DNA of 64,000 bases. Origin: Aneurinibacillus sp. Ricciae_BoGa-3. Its GTDB lineage: Bacteria; Bacillota; Bacilli; Aneurinibacillales; Aneurinibacillaceae. The stretch is taken from the NCBI RefSeq assembly GCF_028421645.1, contig NZ_CP116887.1, forward strand, positions 4,032,001 through 4,096,000, given 5' to 3'. A program made the position numbers and the translations under genes. Below, one piece after another: positions 34,629 to 43,689 of the stretch (the stretch's first letter is position 1; every line of letters begins with the position of its first letter). Under the pieces are notes generated by a model that was not told the DNA's origin, ran no database searches, and saw only the letters and a list, made by a program, of their open reading frames with translations.

Positions 34629-35222
34629 TTATTGCGAATTGGACTTTAATCCATTGATAAATATGCTGAGGATTGGATCGGTCAGGGAGGCTAATTCATA
34701 CTGCCTGTCATTCATTATCCAGGATGTAACCGCTTCATCCAGCGTGCCAAAAATCATTTTTCGTGCAATTCTCACTTCAACATCCATCCGGAATATTCCC
34801 TGCTCTTTGCCAAGTTCGATAATCCGGTCAATGATGTTTAAATATTCCTTAAGAACTTTATTGATACCTTCCCGAACAGCCGGATTAGACTGCCTGAGCT
34901 CAATCTGCGTAACAACTGCGAAATTTCTATCTCGAGCAGGGAGCAGCAGATGCATATAGATCAGGTGTCTAAGTTTATCCTCCGCTCTTTCATATTCGCG
35001 GATCTGTTTGCGGATTACATCGATAAACGCGCCCATTTTTTCACGGAAAAGAGAAATAAGAACATCGTCTTTGTTATCAAAATATAAATAAATCGTTCCA
35101 TCCGCTACCTGAGCCTCGCGCGCAATCTTAGAAACCTGGGCGTTATGGTAGCCATACCGTGCAATCACTTTAACAGCCGCTTCGATAATTGCCTGATATT
35201 TTTCTCCTGTTTTCTTCGCCAT
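34629..35222 (-). CDS. fadR: FadR-type TetR regulator of fatty-acid degradation
   Basis: A 197-aa TetR-family repressor. N-terminal HTH: AIIEAAVKVIARYGYHNAQV, SKIAREAQVADGTIYLYFDN, which closely resembles B. subtilis FadR (YsiA). In B. subtilis fadR lies with fadB-etfB-etfA and its repression is relieved by long-chain acyl-CoA. The same neighbours (etfB, etfA) follow here. A near-perfect FadR box lies in its own promoter, so it is autoregulated. ATG at 35222. Confidence 0.9.
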   Translation of the reverse strand: MAKKTGEKYQAIIEAAVKVIARYGYHNAQVSKIAREAQVADGTIYLYFDNKDDVLISLFREKMGAFIDVIRKQIREYERAEDKLRHLIYMHLLLPARDRNFAVVTQIELRQSNPAVREGINKVLKEYLNIIDRIIELGKEQGIFRMDVEVRIARKMIFGTLDEAVTSWIMNDRQYELASLTDPILSIFINGLKSNSQ

Positions 35223-35250
35223 TCTTTCCCCTCAACTCTTTTTCCATTAC

Positions 35251-35268
35251 TGAATGAGCATTCACTCA
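35251..35268. promoter_or_regulatory. FadR operator
   Basis: TGAATGAGCATTCACTCA agrees with the B. subtilis FadR (YsiA) box TGAATGA-N4-TCATTCA in 13 of its 14 specified bases. It lies just downstream of the fadR -10. Confidence 0.85.
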
Positions 35269-35273
35269 AATTT

Positions 35274-35302
35274 AGTTTATTCTAAAAAATCAAGGTTGTC
35301 AA
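35274..35302 (-). promoter_or_regulatory. SigA promoter of fadR
   Basis: On the minus strand TTGACA (35297-35302), 17 bp, TAAACT (35274-35279). The FadR box begins 6 bp downstream of the -10, so binding would block initiation. Confidence 0.75.
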
Positions 35303-35396
35303 TAAGTAATGTAGATTCAAATTACATCCGAATAGATACAAATTCGCCAGTCTTCCTCCGTTTTCCTGCCGGGATGCAGTGCTTTTTGAATAATGG

Positions 35397-35483
35397 GAAA
35401 ATTCGGATGGCGCCAATCCGCAGGCGAAAGCCGCAGCCTTGGTTGCTTTTATGCGTAAGGATACGCATATGCTATCGTATCCA
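35397..35483 (-). repeat. Intergenic structured repeat, copy C
   Basis: Minus-strand reading: hairpin GGATACG/CGTATCC with a 10-nt interior, then GCAACCAAGGCT, TTTCGCCTGCGG, and GGCGCCATCC near the end. The hairpin sequence differs from A and B on both arms at once (compensatory changes). No terminator precedes this copy. Confidence 0.75.
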
Positions 35484-35517
35484 ATAACAAAGTGCGACAC
35501 CCTCTACAGGCTTTCCC

Positions 35518-35546
35518 TTCCAAACCACTTGCCAACCTGTTATACT
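35518..35546 (+). promoter_or_regulatory. Candidate promoter of csaB
   Basis: TTCCAA (35518-35523), 17 bp, TATACT (35541-35546), with a TG extension (TGTTATACT). The -35 is weak. Confidence 0.45.
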
Positions 35547-35588
35547 AAAGTGTGCATGTTTAGTTCGGTTTGAAAGAAGGTCGCTTTC

Positions 35589-36698
35589 ATGGCAAGAATA
35601 TTGATCTCCGGGTATTACGGTTTCGAGAATGCCGGTGACGACACAGTTCTATATGGAATTATCAGTTCCCTCACCCGGCATATCCCCGGCGTCCAACTGG
35701 CTGTACTGTCCAACACGCCGGATGAAACGCGGAAACTGTTTGGCATCCCGGCTTTCAACCGGTGGAGTTTGCGTGCAATCATTTCACAGCTCCGCAATTC
35801 GGACCTTCTTGTTATGGGAGGAGGCAGTCTGCTGCAGGATGCGACCAGCCCGCGCAGTGTAATTTATTATCTTGGAATTGTAGGGTTGGCCAAGCTACTT
35901 GGAAAGCCTGTGATATTCTACGCACAGGGGATTGGGCCCATTACCCGGTTCATTAGCAAACAAATCATCCGCCTCATCGTCAATCGGGTTGATACCATCA
36001 CTGTACGGGACGAGCAGTCAGGCGAAGACCTAAAATCTTTCGGAGTAAAAAAAGTTCCGATTTATGTCACAGCCGACCCGGCGGTAACAATCCCACCTGA
36101 TCAGGTGGACATCTCATTCGGCAGGGATCTGATTAAGCAGTACCGGCCCAATTTAAAGAAACCCGTCATGGCCATATCGGTTAGACCGTGGAAAAACGAA
36201 CAGCTTTATAAAGAGGAAATTGCTAAATTCGCGGACGAAGCCATCCGGCGAGGCTGGGAGGTATTTTTTCTGCCTATGCAGCATTCGGCAGACCTGGCAC
36301 CGTCCATTGATATAAAGGAATTAATGGATGAGAAAGATGCGGTTATCCTGGAAGAAAAAATGAATTTCAAGCAAATCTTCAGCTTTCTAGGCGCCTGCCA
36401 GTTCGTACTGGGTATGAGGCTTCATTCCATTATTCTTGCGGCGGTTATGAACATCCCTTTTGCCGCTGTTTCCTACGATCCAAAGCTCGACCGTTTTGTC
36501 CAGCGCCTCGGCATGAAGTCCGCGGGCCATATCAAAGATTTGCAGGCGGATGCTCTGCTTGCTAATGTAGAACCTTTGATGAATGATTTAGAAGGTACCC
36601 GGAGCCTGCTTGCCGCGCGTATAGGCACACTTGTGCAGGAAGCGGAAAAAAGCAGCCTGCTCGCTGTTGAATTGCTCAAGCAGGACGGCAAACTTTAA
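35589..36698 (+). CDS. csaB: Polysaccharide pyruvyl transferase CsaB
   Basis: Adds ketal pyruvate to the secondary cell wall polysaccharide so that SLH-domain proteins and the S-layer can bind. The 369-aa protein shows the family layout: ISGYYGFENAGDDTVLYGII at the N-terminus (GNxGD motif), LLVMGGGSLLQDATSPRSV, VIFYAQGIGPI, and near the C-terminus FVLGMRLHSIILAAVMNIPF with the active-site Arg/His. ATG at 35589. Single gene, terminator at 36786. Its presence implies an S-layer-type envelope. Confidence 0.94.
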   Translation: MARILISGYYGFENAGDDTVLYGIISSLTRHIPGVQLAVLSNTPDETRKLFGIPAFNRWSLRAIISQLRNSDLLVMGGGSLLQDATSPRSVIYYLGIVGLAKLLGKPVIFYAQGIGPITRFISKQIIRLIVNRVDTITVRDEQSGEDLKSFGVKKVPIYVTADPAVTIPPDQVDISFGRDLIKQYRPNLKKPVMAISVRPWKNEQLYKEEIAKFADEAIRRGWEVFFLPMQHSADLAPSIDIKELMDEKDAVILEEKMNFKQIFSFLGACQFVLGMRLHSIILAAVMNIPFAAVSYDPKLDRFVQRLGMKSAGHIKDLQADALLANVEPLMNDLEGTRSLLAARIGTLVQEAEKSSLLAVELLKQDGKL

Positions 36699-36785
36699 TT
36701 TGTCGAATCCATTACGAAAAAACACTTGTTTTGCCTGTTAGCCACTAGTTTTGTAGGGCCGGCAGGAAACAAAAAAACAATAAAG

Positions 36786-36826
36786 AATTCCCCCTCCTAT
36801 GGAAAGTTAGAAGGGGGAATTTTTTT
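36786..36826 (+). terminator. Terminator of csaB
   Basis: AATTCCCCCT/AGGGGGAATT stem with a 16-nt loop and seven T. Its 3' arm is also the only SD-like sequence for the small frame at 36827. Confidence 0.85.
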
Positions 36827-37138
36827 ATGAAACGGTATGATCAGGCCAACCTGCAAATTTTATTTGATTTATTCTCCTGGAAGAAACGGGCCGGCGAAAT
36901 GATACGATTTAAAATCACTGAGAATACAGGTACCTGGCTCATTTTCTTCGTGTCTGTGGATCCCCGGACCGGTTTTGAGCATACCTTTGCCAGTTTTACA
37001 GGTGAAACGCACGAGACCCTTTACACATGGTGCTTATCAACACTTACTGATTTTGTGATAGCTTTTGATAATACTTCATCGTCTTCGCTAGCCCATCTGC
37101 AAGTGAATAATGGGGTTCCCAGCCCAGCCCTTCCTTAG
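36827..37138 (+). CDS. Doubtful 103-aa protein overlapping the epimerase 3' end
   Basis: MKRYDQANLQILFDLFSWKK begins a 103-codon frame whose first ~72 codons (TGTWLIFFVSVDPRTGFEHT in the middle) read like a compact alpha-beta domain. The last 95 bp overlap the convergent epimerase gene. The only SD-like sequence, AGGGGG, is the 3' arm of the csaB terminator hairpin, so translation would need the hairpin to be open. I do not recognise it. It may be a real gene, a remnant, or chance. Confidence 0.35.
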   Translation: MKRYDQANLQILFDLFSWKKRAGEMIRFKITENTGTWLIFFVSVDPRTGFEHTFASFTGETHETLYTWCLSTLTDFVIAFDNTSSSSLAHLQVNNGVPSPALP

Positions 37139-37970
37139 CCCCTGCGTTGTTCAGGTAGCTGTGCATAATGTCGCCTTCGCGCGGCGCTTCATGCTTGACG
37201 GTGACCGGTTTCGCCGCCAAAATGTTCAATTCTTCAATCAGCTGGTTGACGCTTGTCCTTTTGTTCGTACTGATATTAAATATCTGGTTGTCTCCCGCGG
37301 CCAGTGCCATCAGGTTGGCTCTGGCCACATCTTCCACATAAACAAAATCCCGGGTCTGTTCACCGCTGCCATATACACGCAGTTCCTGCCCCGCCAAGAC
37401 CCTATCCACAAAAATCGAGATAACACCGCCTTCTCCGTACGGATCCTGGCGCTCTCCATAAACGTTTGCATACCGAAAAGCCGTATAAGGCAGGCCATAA
37501 AGGTGATGGTACACATGAAGGTAATATTCCGGTACATATTTGGAAATACCGTAGGGTGATAGCGGCTGTTTCTTATGCCGTTCATCCAGCGGGGTATATT
37601 CCGGCTCCCCGTAGGCTGCAGCAGAAGAAGCATAAATCACTTTTTTCACACCCATGAGCCGACAAGCTTCCAGCAAGTTCACTGTTCCTACAATATTGGT
37701 TGTTGCATCCGCTACCGGATTCTTTAGAGAGCCCGGAACTGAGGCCTGTGCAGCGTGATGAATAAGATAATCCGGTTTTTCCTTCTCAAATATTGTGCGA
37801 ACAGCCGGAGAAGCGATATCCGCTTCATAAAACGTAGCTTCTAAATTCAGATTTTGTCTTTTGCCGGTTGCCAAATTATCAATAACAATGACTTCATACC
37901 CTTTGCGAATACATTGGTCGACAATATGGGATCCAATAAAACCGGCTCCTCCGGTAACGACTACCTTCAT
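37044..37970 (-). CDS. NAD-dependent sugar epimerase (GalE-like SDR)
   Basis: A 308-aa extended short-chain dehydrogenase: Rossmann motif VTGGAGFIGSHIVDQCI, the Ser/Tyr/Lys triad in YASSAAAYGEPEY and PYGISKYVPEYYL, and NVYGERQDPYGEGGVISIFV as the sugar-binding segment, which match UDP-glucose/UDP-GlcNAc 4-epimerases. ATG at 37970 lies 7 nt after AGGTG and overlaps the end of the murJ gene, so both are co-translated. Likely supplies a nucleotide sugar for envelope polysaccharide; exact substrate not determined. Confidence 0.88.
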   Translation of the reverse strand: MKVVVTGGAGFIGSHIVDQCIRKGYEVIVIDNLATGKRQNLNLEATFYEADIASPAVRTIFEKEKPDYLIHHAAQASVPGSLKNPVADATTNIVGTVNLLEACRLMGVKKVIYASSAAAYGEPEYTPLDERHKKQPLSPYGISKYVPEYYLHVYHHLYGLPYTAFRYANVYGERQDPYGEGGVISIFVDRVLAGQELRVYGSGEQTRDFVYVEDVARANLMALAAGDNQIFNISTNKRTSVNQLIEELNILAAKPVTVKHEAPREGDIMHSYLNNAGAKEGLGWEPHYSLADGLAKTMKYYQKLSQNQ

Positions 37971-37971
37971 G

Positions 37972-39540
37972 TTATTCACCTATTTCCTTATTTTTTCTTT
38001 TAATAATTTTACCTGCAACGCGTTCAATAATTGCCAGTGCAAGCGGCTCGCGCATGACTGCCATTGAAGCGAAGAACACAGCTGCACCGACAGCAATCTG
38101 CAGTACGATATATAGCTTAGCAAGCTGAAGTGAATCGATGGAAAGACTCCCCGCAAAATACAGGAATCCTCCCATAACTGCGGATCCAACTAGCGTCTTT
38201 ATCGCAGTCTTCCAAAAGGCAGCAAGCAGAAAGCTTCCAATCTCTTTTCTTAGAATATAGGCAAGCCAGACAGCATTTGCAAATGAGCCAATGGTCGTCC
38301 CAAGCGCGAGACCGTACACGCCCATTAAAGGCCGGAGGGCAACACTTGCCACTATATTTACAACCATGCCGGCTACTGCGGCAATCACCGTTATTTTCGT
38401 GTTTTCCATGGCGTAAAAGGCACGGGTTAATAAATCTCGTGCGGCCAGGAAAAACAAGCCAAGACTTAAATAGCCAATAACGACCCCGGTAATATGGGCA
38501 TCCTGAACCGTAAATTTGCTATCTTTAAAGTGATACAGAAGCGAAGCAAGTGAATTGCCCATGACAACCATAGCAACCGTTGTTGGAATGGTTAAAATGA
38601 GCAAATACTGCATGCCCTGGGTAAGAGAGTGCTTCATCTTCCCCATTTCGCGGTTGGTATAATACTCTACGAGGTAAGGGAAAATAGGCAGCGTAAACGT
38701 CCCAACAAAAATTGCCATGGGTAGCTGGTAAATATTATTGGCATATCGCAGAATGGCGAGGCTGCCATCTGACAAACCTGAAGCAAGCACCGGGTAAATA
38801 AACGGGTACAACTGCGTAATCAAAGATCCGAACATGATGGGGACAAACCTCTCCCCAATTTTTTTCATATCGGCGTCGTTCAAGCGCAAATCGGGCTTTA
38901 GTGAGTACTTCTGTTTCCGAATCGACGGAAGCATCGTTAGGGCTGCAAACGCGAAACCCAGGGTCGTACCAATCGCAACTCCATAAATGCCGTATTGCGG
39001 CACAAGCAAAGGATAAGCCAAGCACACCACAATGGAATTTACCACGGTACTCAGTGTCGGGATAAAGAATTGATGGTGAGCGTTTAATGTGCTCTGGAAT
39101 ACGCCAATCAGAGCAATAAACGCAGCAGAAGGCCACATGAGCTGCATAATGCGGGTGGTAACCTCCAGTTTAACACCTGTGTATCCCCCGCCACTTACGA
39201 TCTGTATGATTTCCCGGGAAAAAAGAATGCCAAGTATGGTAATAACTAGATACACCAGAAAAGTAAAGGTGAGCATCTTCCGAAATAAATGTTGAGCCTC
39301 TGCTTCCTTGTTGTTGACAAGCATTCCCTTAATAGAAGGAACAAAAATTGCGTTAAGTGCACCGGGCACAAATAAAAAGATGGTATTGGGAACTGTCAAA
39401 AACGCAAATGTGTAAGCATCAGCCTGAAAACTTAAGCCGAACTGGTTGGCCAGCAGCGATTCGCGCACCAAGCCAATAACGCGTCCGACTAACGTTACAA
39501 TCATAATGACTGCCGCAGAACGCACGACACTTTGGACCAT
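37972..39540 (-). CDS. murJ: MurJ-type lipid II flippase
   Basis: A 522-aa MOP-superfamily membrane protein with about 14 TM helices. The N-terminus, VGRVIGLVRESLLANQFGLS, and the loop FLFVPGALNAIFVPSIKGM are the MurJ/MviN signatures (Arg-rich TM1-2 region and a PGALN-type loop). It flips lipid II or related undecaprenyl-linked sugars. Bacillales often have additional paralogues for teichoic or capsular precursors, and the coupling with a sugar epimerase leaves open that the cargo is not lipid II. ATG at 39540 with TAGGAG. Confidence 0.87.
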   Translation of the reverse strand: MVQSVVRSAAVIMIVTLVGRVIGLVRESLLANQFGLSFQADAYTFAFLTVPNTIFLFVPGALNAIFVPSIKGMLVNNKEAEAQHLFRKMLTFTFLVYLVITILGILFSREIIQIVSGGGYTGVKLEVTTRIMQLMWPSAAFIALIGVFQSTLNAHHQFFIPTLSTVVNSIVVCLAYPLLVPQYGIYGVAIGTTLGFAFAALTMLPSIRKQKYSLKPDLRLNDADMKKIGERFVPIMFGSLITQLYPFIYPVLASGLSDGSLAILRYANNIYQLPMAIFVGTFTLPIFPYLVEYYTNREMGKMKHSLTQGMQYLLILTIPTTVAMVVMGNSLASLLYHFKDSKFTVQDAHITGVVIGYLSLGLFFLAARDLLTRAFYAMENTKITVIAAVAGMVVNIVASVALRPLMGVYGLALGTTIGSFANAVWLAYILRKEIGSFLLAAFWKTAIKTLVGSAVMGGFLYFAGSLSIDSLQLAKLYIVLQIAVGAAVFFASMAVMREPLALAIIERVAGKIIKRKNKEIGE

Positions 39541-39630
39541 AAATACCGTACTCCTAACTTAAAGCCTCACGCGGGCAATATCCATCTATTAATTACGACA
39601 CAGTCCTACATAAAAATCAAGCAGTTTACA

Positions 39631-39660
39631 TTGAATAAGAGATACCTGATAAGCTATAAT
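39631..39660 (+). promoter_or_regulatory. SigA promoter of the GT4 gene at 39712
   Basis: TTGAAT (39631-39636), 18 bp, TATAAT (39655-39660), 51 bp ahead of the start codon. Confidence 0.6.
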
Positions 39661-39711
39661 TGACATGATGTAGTTTGAGCTGCTGTACAGTCAGGAAGTG
39701 AACTGAGGACG

Positions 39712-40839
39712 ATGAAGATTAAAGTACTGCACGTTATAGGCGGTGGCGAGTTTGGCGGAGCTGAACAGCACATTCTGGAGTTGCTTACCATCCTTTCCCA
39801 GAAAGATGCAGATCCCGTTGTGGTCTGCTTTTACAATTCGACTTTCGCCCAGGAACTGCGAAAGAGAGGCATTCCTGTTATTGTGCTGGATATATACAAG
39901 CGATTTGATTTCCGCCTGATTGGCGGGCTTACCCGTGTGTTTCAAGAAGAAAATCCTGATCTGATCCATACACATGGGGTGAAAGCAAACTTTTTCTCAA
40001 GGTTAGCTGCCCGCTCCCTGTTAAACGTTCCTCTTCTAACGACCATCCACAGCATACTGCGTTACGATTATCCAAACCCCATGGCCTATTTCCTTGCCTC
40101 CCGGATGGAATTCTTAACGCGCAAGTGGAATGATCATTATATCGCAATCTCCCGCGCCATTATGAAGTCGCTTGAATCAGAAGGTGTGCCTCCGGGAAAG
40201 ATCACGCTTATCCATCATGGAATTGCGCTTGAAGATTATCAGCAGGCAGATGTCAACCCTTCTGAAATTAGACGTGAATACAGCATTCCTGAGAACGCCT
40301 TTGTTATTGGCACAGTTTCACGAATGGTTCCCGTAAAAGGGCTCCATGACCTAATGGATGCGATGGAACCGCTTGTCCGGGAACACCCGGACATCCACTG
40401 GCTGGCAGTAGGCGACGGACCCGAGAAAGAATCACTGGAAGCGGAAGCCGCCCGCAGAAGAATAAGCGATCATATTCATTTTACCGGGTTTCGCAAAGAT
40501 ATCCCCCGGCTTCTTCAGGCTATTGATGTGTTCGTCAGCCCTTCGTATTCAGAAGGACTCGGCCTTTCCTTGCTGGAAGCGATGACGGCAAAAAAACCGG
40601 TGATCTCTACGCTGGTTGGCGGCATTCAGGACTTTCTCGTGGATTATGAAACAGGAATTGCCATCCCTGTTCATGAAGCTGAGGAGATCAGGCAGAATAT
40701 CTTGATCCTTAAAGAAGATTCTTCGCTGCGGGAGAAACTAGCAGAATCAGCCTATCAGGCGGTTTTGCAAGATTATACGCTAACCCATATGGCTGAACGG
40801 ACCAAACAAGTATACGAAAATTTGATCAGGCGAAGATAA
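39712..40839 (+). CDS. Family 4 glycosyltransferase
   Basis: A 375-aa GT-B enzyme. The N-terminal domain begins KVLHVIGGGEFGGAEQHILE with the acceptor-side glycine loop, and the C-terminal nucleotide-sugar domain has GTVSRMVPVKGLHDLMDAME, LAVGDGPEKESLE and the EX7E motif in SPSYSEGLGLSLLEAMTAKK. No TM segments. It has its own promoter and terminator. Likely envelope or exopolysaccharide synthesis; the sugar is unknown. Confidence 0.9.
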   Translation: MKIKVLHVIGGGEFGGAEQHILELLTILSQKDADPVVVCFYNSTFAQELRKRGIPVIVLDIYKRFDFRLIGGLTRVFQEENPDLIHTHGVKANFFSRLAARSLLNVPLLTTIHSILRYDYPNPMAYFLASRMEFLTRKWNDHYIAISRAIMKSLESEGVPPGKITLIHHGIALEDYQQADVNPSEIRREYSIPENAFVIGTVSRMVPVKGLHDLMDAMEPLVREHPDIHWLAVGDGPEKESLEAEAARRRISDHIHFTGFRKDIPRLLQAIDVFVSPSYSEGLGLSLLEAMTAKKPVISTLVGGIQDFLVDYETGIAIPVHEAEEIRQNILILKEDSSLREKLAESAYQAVLQDYTLTHMAERTKQVYENLIRRR

Positions 40840-40863
40840 ACCCGCTTTCCAGGCGGGTTTTTA
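40838..40863 (+). terminator. Terminator of the GT4 gene
   Basis: AAACCCGC/GCGGGTTT with a 7-nt loop followed by TTTTTAT; the stem begins inside the stop codon region. Confidence 0.85.
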
Positions 40864-40881
40864 TCTGTTAAATGGTTCAAG

Positions 40882-40910
40882 TTGTCGGGCATGTTCGTAT
40901 GTGATATTCT
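40882..40910 (+). promoter_or_regulatory. Candidate promoter of the DUF4330 operon
   Basis: TTGTCG (40882-40887), 17 bp, TATTCT (40905-40910), 54 bp ahead of the first DUF4330 gene. Confidence 0.5.
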
Positions 40911-40963
40911 TATGAAGATTATGCAGGAAAGTGTTTATATAAGAGTAGGAGGAAATCAACGTC

Positions 40964-41464
40964 ATGAAAGTTGTTGATCAAAAAGGGAAATTCTTTGGTC
41001 TCATTAATATTCTGGATCTGTTTTTAATACTTCTGCTGATTGTTGCGCTTGTATTTGCAGGCCTTAAATATACGCAGAACAAAGATCTTGGAACAGGTCC
41101 TGCTAAGCAAAAGGAAGTTACGTATGTCCTTTATTCCAGTGCGGAGCACCCGTTTGTAGTGGATGCCATCAAACCTGGCGACCAAATCCGCAGCAAAGAC
41201 ACCAATACTAAAATCGGCCAGGTTGTCAGCGTAGAAAAAGGGCCGGGCAAGCAGGCTGTTCCAACGGCAGACGGACGGATGGTCCTGGCTACTGTTCCGC
41301 AGAAAGAAATGGTGCACATCACCGTTAAGGCGAATGCAACAGTATCCAGCCAGACAGCAGTCGTTGCGGATCTCGGCCTACTAGCGGGCAATAAAGTTTC
41401 TATCAAAGGGCCAAAATATATGATTGATACGGTGATCTCTTCCGTTAATCTGGGTGGGAAATAA
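40964..41464 (+). CDS. DUF4330 membrane-anchored protein (first copy)
   Basis: A 166-aa protein with a single N-terminal TM helix (residues ~13-32, ILDLFLILLLIVALVFAGLK) and an extracytoplasmic beta-rich domain with GDQIRSKDTNTKIGQVVSVE, as in DUF4330 proteins. These occur beside polysaccharide genes in Firmicutes; the role is unknown. ATG at 40964 with AGGAGG. Its stop overlaps the start of the second copy (TAATG). First gene of a five-gene unit to 44743. Confidence 0.82.
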   Translation: MKVVDQKGKFFGLINILDLFLILLLIVALVFAGLKYTQNKDLGTGPAKQKEVTYVLYSSAEHPFVVDAIKPGDQIRSKDTNTKIGQVVSVEKGPGKQAVPTADGRMVLATVPQKEMVHITVKANATVSSQTAVVADLGLLAGNKVSIKGPKYMIDTVISSVNLGGK

Positions 41465-41928
41465 TGAATACTCGTTCCTTCTCTTTTACCCTGGGAGATG
41501 TGTTCATAACCCTGCTGCTCATCGCTGCAGTAGTCATTACCGGTTTAAAATTTAACCTGGCAGGCCATTTAAAGATGCCTTCACAGGACATGATGGTTTC
41601 TGTTGTCATTGAGTCGGCCGATCCTGGCTATCATCAGGCAATAAGCCCAGGGGATAAAGTGTTCCAGAAAGGATCGCTATCACCGTTTGGCACGGTCGTC
41701 TCTGTATCTGCCAAGCCCGCTCAGAAAACGATCACCTCGAAAGACGGCAGAATTTTAAACATGCCGTTTGCCGCAGCAGAAGATGTTTATGTAACGATTA
41801 AAGCACACGGCTATAAATCGCTTAACGGAAGCCCAATTATCGATGATACGTTTTTTTATGTAAATCAATATCTTCCCGCCAAGACGAACCAAGCGACATT
41901 TGCTTCGCGCGTGCTAGATGTAGAATAG
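41464..41928 (+). CDS. DUF4330-like protein (second copy)
   Basis: A 154-aa paralogue of the preceding protein with the same design: N-terminal TM (LGDVFITLLLIAAVVITGLK) and an outer domain with SPGDKVFQKGSLSPFGTVVS and AAEDVYVTIKAHGYK. Identity with its neighbour is low but the repeated GDKV/GDQI turn and the VYVTIKA/VHITVKA strand align. Translationally coupled by TAATG. Two divergent copies may form a heteromer. Confidence 0.72.
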   Translation: MNTRSFSFTLGDVFITLLLIAAVVITGLKFNLAGHLKMPSQDMMVSVVIESADPGYHQAISPGDKVFQKGSLSPFGTVVSVSAKPAQKTITSKDGRILNMPFAAAEDVYVTIKAHGYKSLNGSPIIDDTFFYVNQYLPAKTNQATFASRVLDVE

Positions 41929-41940
41929 GATGGTGAGGAC

Positions 41941-42285
41941 GTGAAGAAAACATCGTTTTATACGTGGTTCATCCACAGGATAGCAGATGGTTTTATTAAT
42001 GTAATGGAGAAGTTTTCCCGGCGAATCGGGAGCGGCAGCGTTTTCGGCCGCCTCAAACAAAAAGCAGATAACCCCGCCTTACAGGAAGGGCTATGGGCTT
42101 TATTCATTTTACTGTTGGCGAATGTCTTTATCCTGCTGTTCTTTAAAAAGATGAAGATCATTCTCGGCTTTGATCTATTGGCTGCCGTTCTGCTCGTATT
42201 TGCCGGTCCCGCCCGCCTATCCAAAATCGCCGCGAACAGCCTTCCTGGCAAATTATTGCGCCAGATGTTTGATCCAAATAAGTAG
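41941..42285 (+). CDS. Small membrane protein in the polysaccharide operon
   Basis: A 114-aa basic protein with two C-terminal hydrophobic segments (residues ~52-70, GLWALFILLLANVFILLFF, and ~75-90, LGFDLLAAVLLVFAGPARL). GTG start at 41941 after GGTGAGGAC. No known domain recognised. It lies between the DUF4330 pair and the O-antigen-ligase-like gene with short gaps, so it is part of the same operon and probably membrane machinery for the polysaccharide. Confidence 0.62.
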   Translation: MKKTSFYTWFIHRIADGFINVMEKFSRRIGSGSVFGRLKQKADNPALQEGLWALFILLLANVFILLFFKKMKIILGFDLLAAVLLVFAGPARLSKIAANSLPGKLLRQMFDPNK

Positions 42286-42303
42286 TTCCGGGAGTAGAAT
42301 ACA

Positions 42304-43689
42304 ATGAAGAAGACACGCCTTATAATGCTGCTCGTATCGATCATTGGGATCGTTGCGGGTGTATTACAATACAGATATGCCGCGGGTCTGTCTCTTGGTA
42401 CGATAGGCGAACTGCTGGGCGAGCTGTTTCTGGTGGCAGCCTTTCTGGGCATTACCTTTTACCGTTCAGAATATGGCCTCTACCTATTTGCCTTATCGCT
42501 GCCGATTCTAACGTACAGGCCCCTGCTGGCTCTTATTGTCGTGTTTGTTCTGGTGCTGTTTGTCACCGAGCAGAACTACGGCTTAATGAAAGCCAACTTG
42601 AAAAATCACCTGAATTTTGCGGTCTTTCTTTTTCTGGTTGTATTGCTGATAACAGCTCTTACCTCCGCAAACGTTAAAGAAAGTTTAACCAACTTTGGGT
42701 TATACTATTTCGTCAGCTTCCTGCTTTATATCCTGATCGTTACCAAGGTAACGACAAGGGAAGTTCTCTATCGTTTTATCGTGACGCTTATCTTATCAGC
42801 GGCACTTGTATCCGTGTACGGGATCTACCAGTACTTCACGCTGGATTTCACATCTGCCAGCTGGGTGGATGTCGCGGACAATCCGGGCTTAAGCAAGCGG
42901 ATTTTTGCAACGTTTGAAAACCCGAACCTGTTTGTACAGTATCTCATCATGATCCTGCCGTTTAACTTTGCCCTTATTTTTTACGCCAAAACATGGGGCA
43001 ACCGGGTTTTATTCAGCGCTCAATTCCTTATTATTTTCGCAGCCATTATCCTTACCTATTCCCGCGGGGGATGGTATGGGGTATTCATGGCGTTAGCACT
43101 GGTCGCCTGTATGATCAGCAGACGGATTGTTGCGTTAGGCCTGCTGATTGCTGCCGGCGCGGTGGGGCTGCATCTGGTACCGGATGTGATCATGAACCGC
43201 CTGGCCTCGGCATTCAATCCAACGAAGGATACGTCAAGTGATTACCGCTTTAAAATGTGGGGAGCCGCTTTTGCGATGATCCGGGATTTCTGGGTAACCG
43301 GTATCGGTTCAGATCTCACGACTTTCAAAAAGGTTTACACGGATTACATGCTTCCTGACATTCGGGTAAATCATTTCCACAACATTTATATTATGAACTT
43401 TGTCACCGGCGGAATTATGGCGATTCTCTCCCTGCTCTATATGTTCTATCAGAGTTTCAAGACGCCGATCATTGCTTTGTTTATGAATAATGGAAAGGAT
43501 AAATTCCTATCCTATACGGCCAAAGCCGGTATCGGTTCGCTCATCGCCATTGCTTTTGCCGGCATGACAGAAGATGTATGGCACCAGTACCGCGTCGATT
43601 TCATGTTCTGGATTCTGCTCGGCATTCTGGCGGCTGTCTACAATATGATACGCAGCCAGGAGGAGAACATTACAGATGAAGCCAAATAA
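42304..43689 (+). CDS. O-antigen ligase/polymerase-like membrane protein
   Basis: A 461-aa protein with about 11-12 TM helices. The large external loop with TYSRGGWYGVFMALALVACM and RFKMWGAAFAMIRDFWVTGI, plus HFHNIYIMNFVTGGI, are hallmarks of the Wzy_C/O-antigen ligase family (conserved Arg and His). It could polymerise or ligate a lipid-linked oligosaccharide to the wall. ATG at 42304; 14-bp overlap with the next glycosyltransferase. Substrate unknown. Confidence 0.87.
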   Translation: MKKTRLIMLLVSIIGIVAGVLQYRYAAGLSLGTIGELLGELFLVAAFLGITFYRSEYGLYLFALSLPILTYRPLLALIVVFVLVLFVTEQNYGLMKANLKNHLNFAVFLFLVVLLITALTSANVKESLTNFGLYYFVSFLLYILIVTKVTTREVLYRFIVTLILSAALVSVYGIYQYFTLDFTSASWVDVADNPGLSKRIFATFENPNLFVQYLIMILPFNFALIFYAKTWGNRVLFSAQFLIIFAAIILTYSRGGWYGVFMALALVACMISRRIVALGLLIAAGAVGLHLVPDVIMNRLASAFNPTKDTSSDYRFKMWGAAFAMIRDFWVTGIGSDLTTFKKVYTDYMLPDIRVNHFHNIYIMNFVTGGIMAILSLLYMFYQSFKTPIIALFMNNGKDKFLSYTAKAGIGSLIAIAFAGMTEDVWHQYRVDFMFWILLGILAAVYNMIRSQEENITDEAK

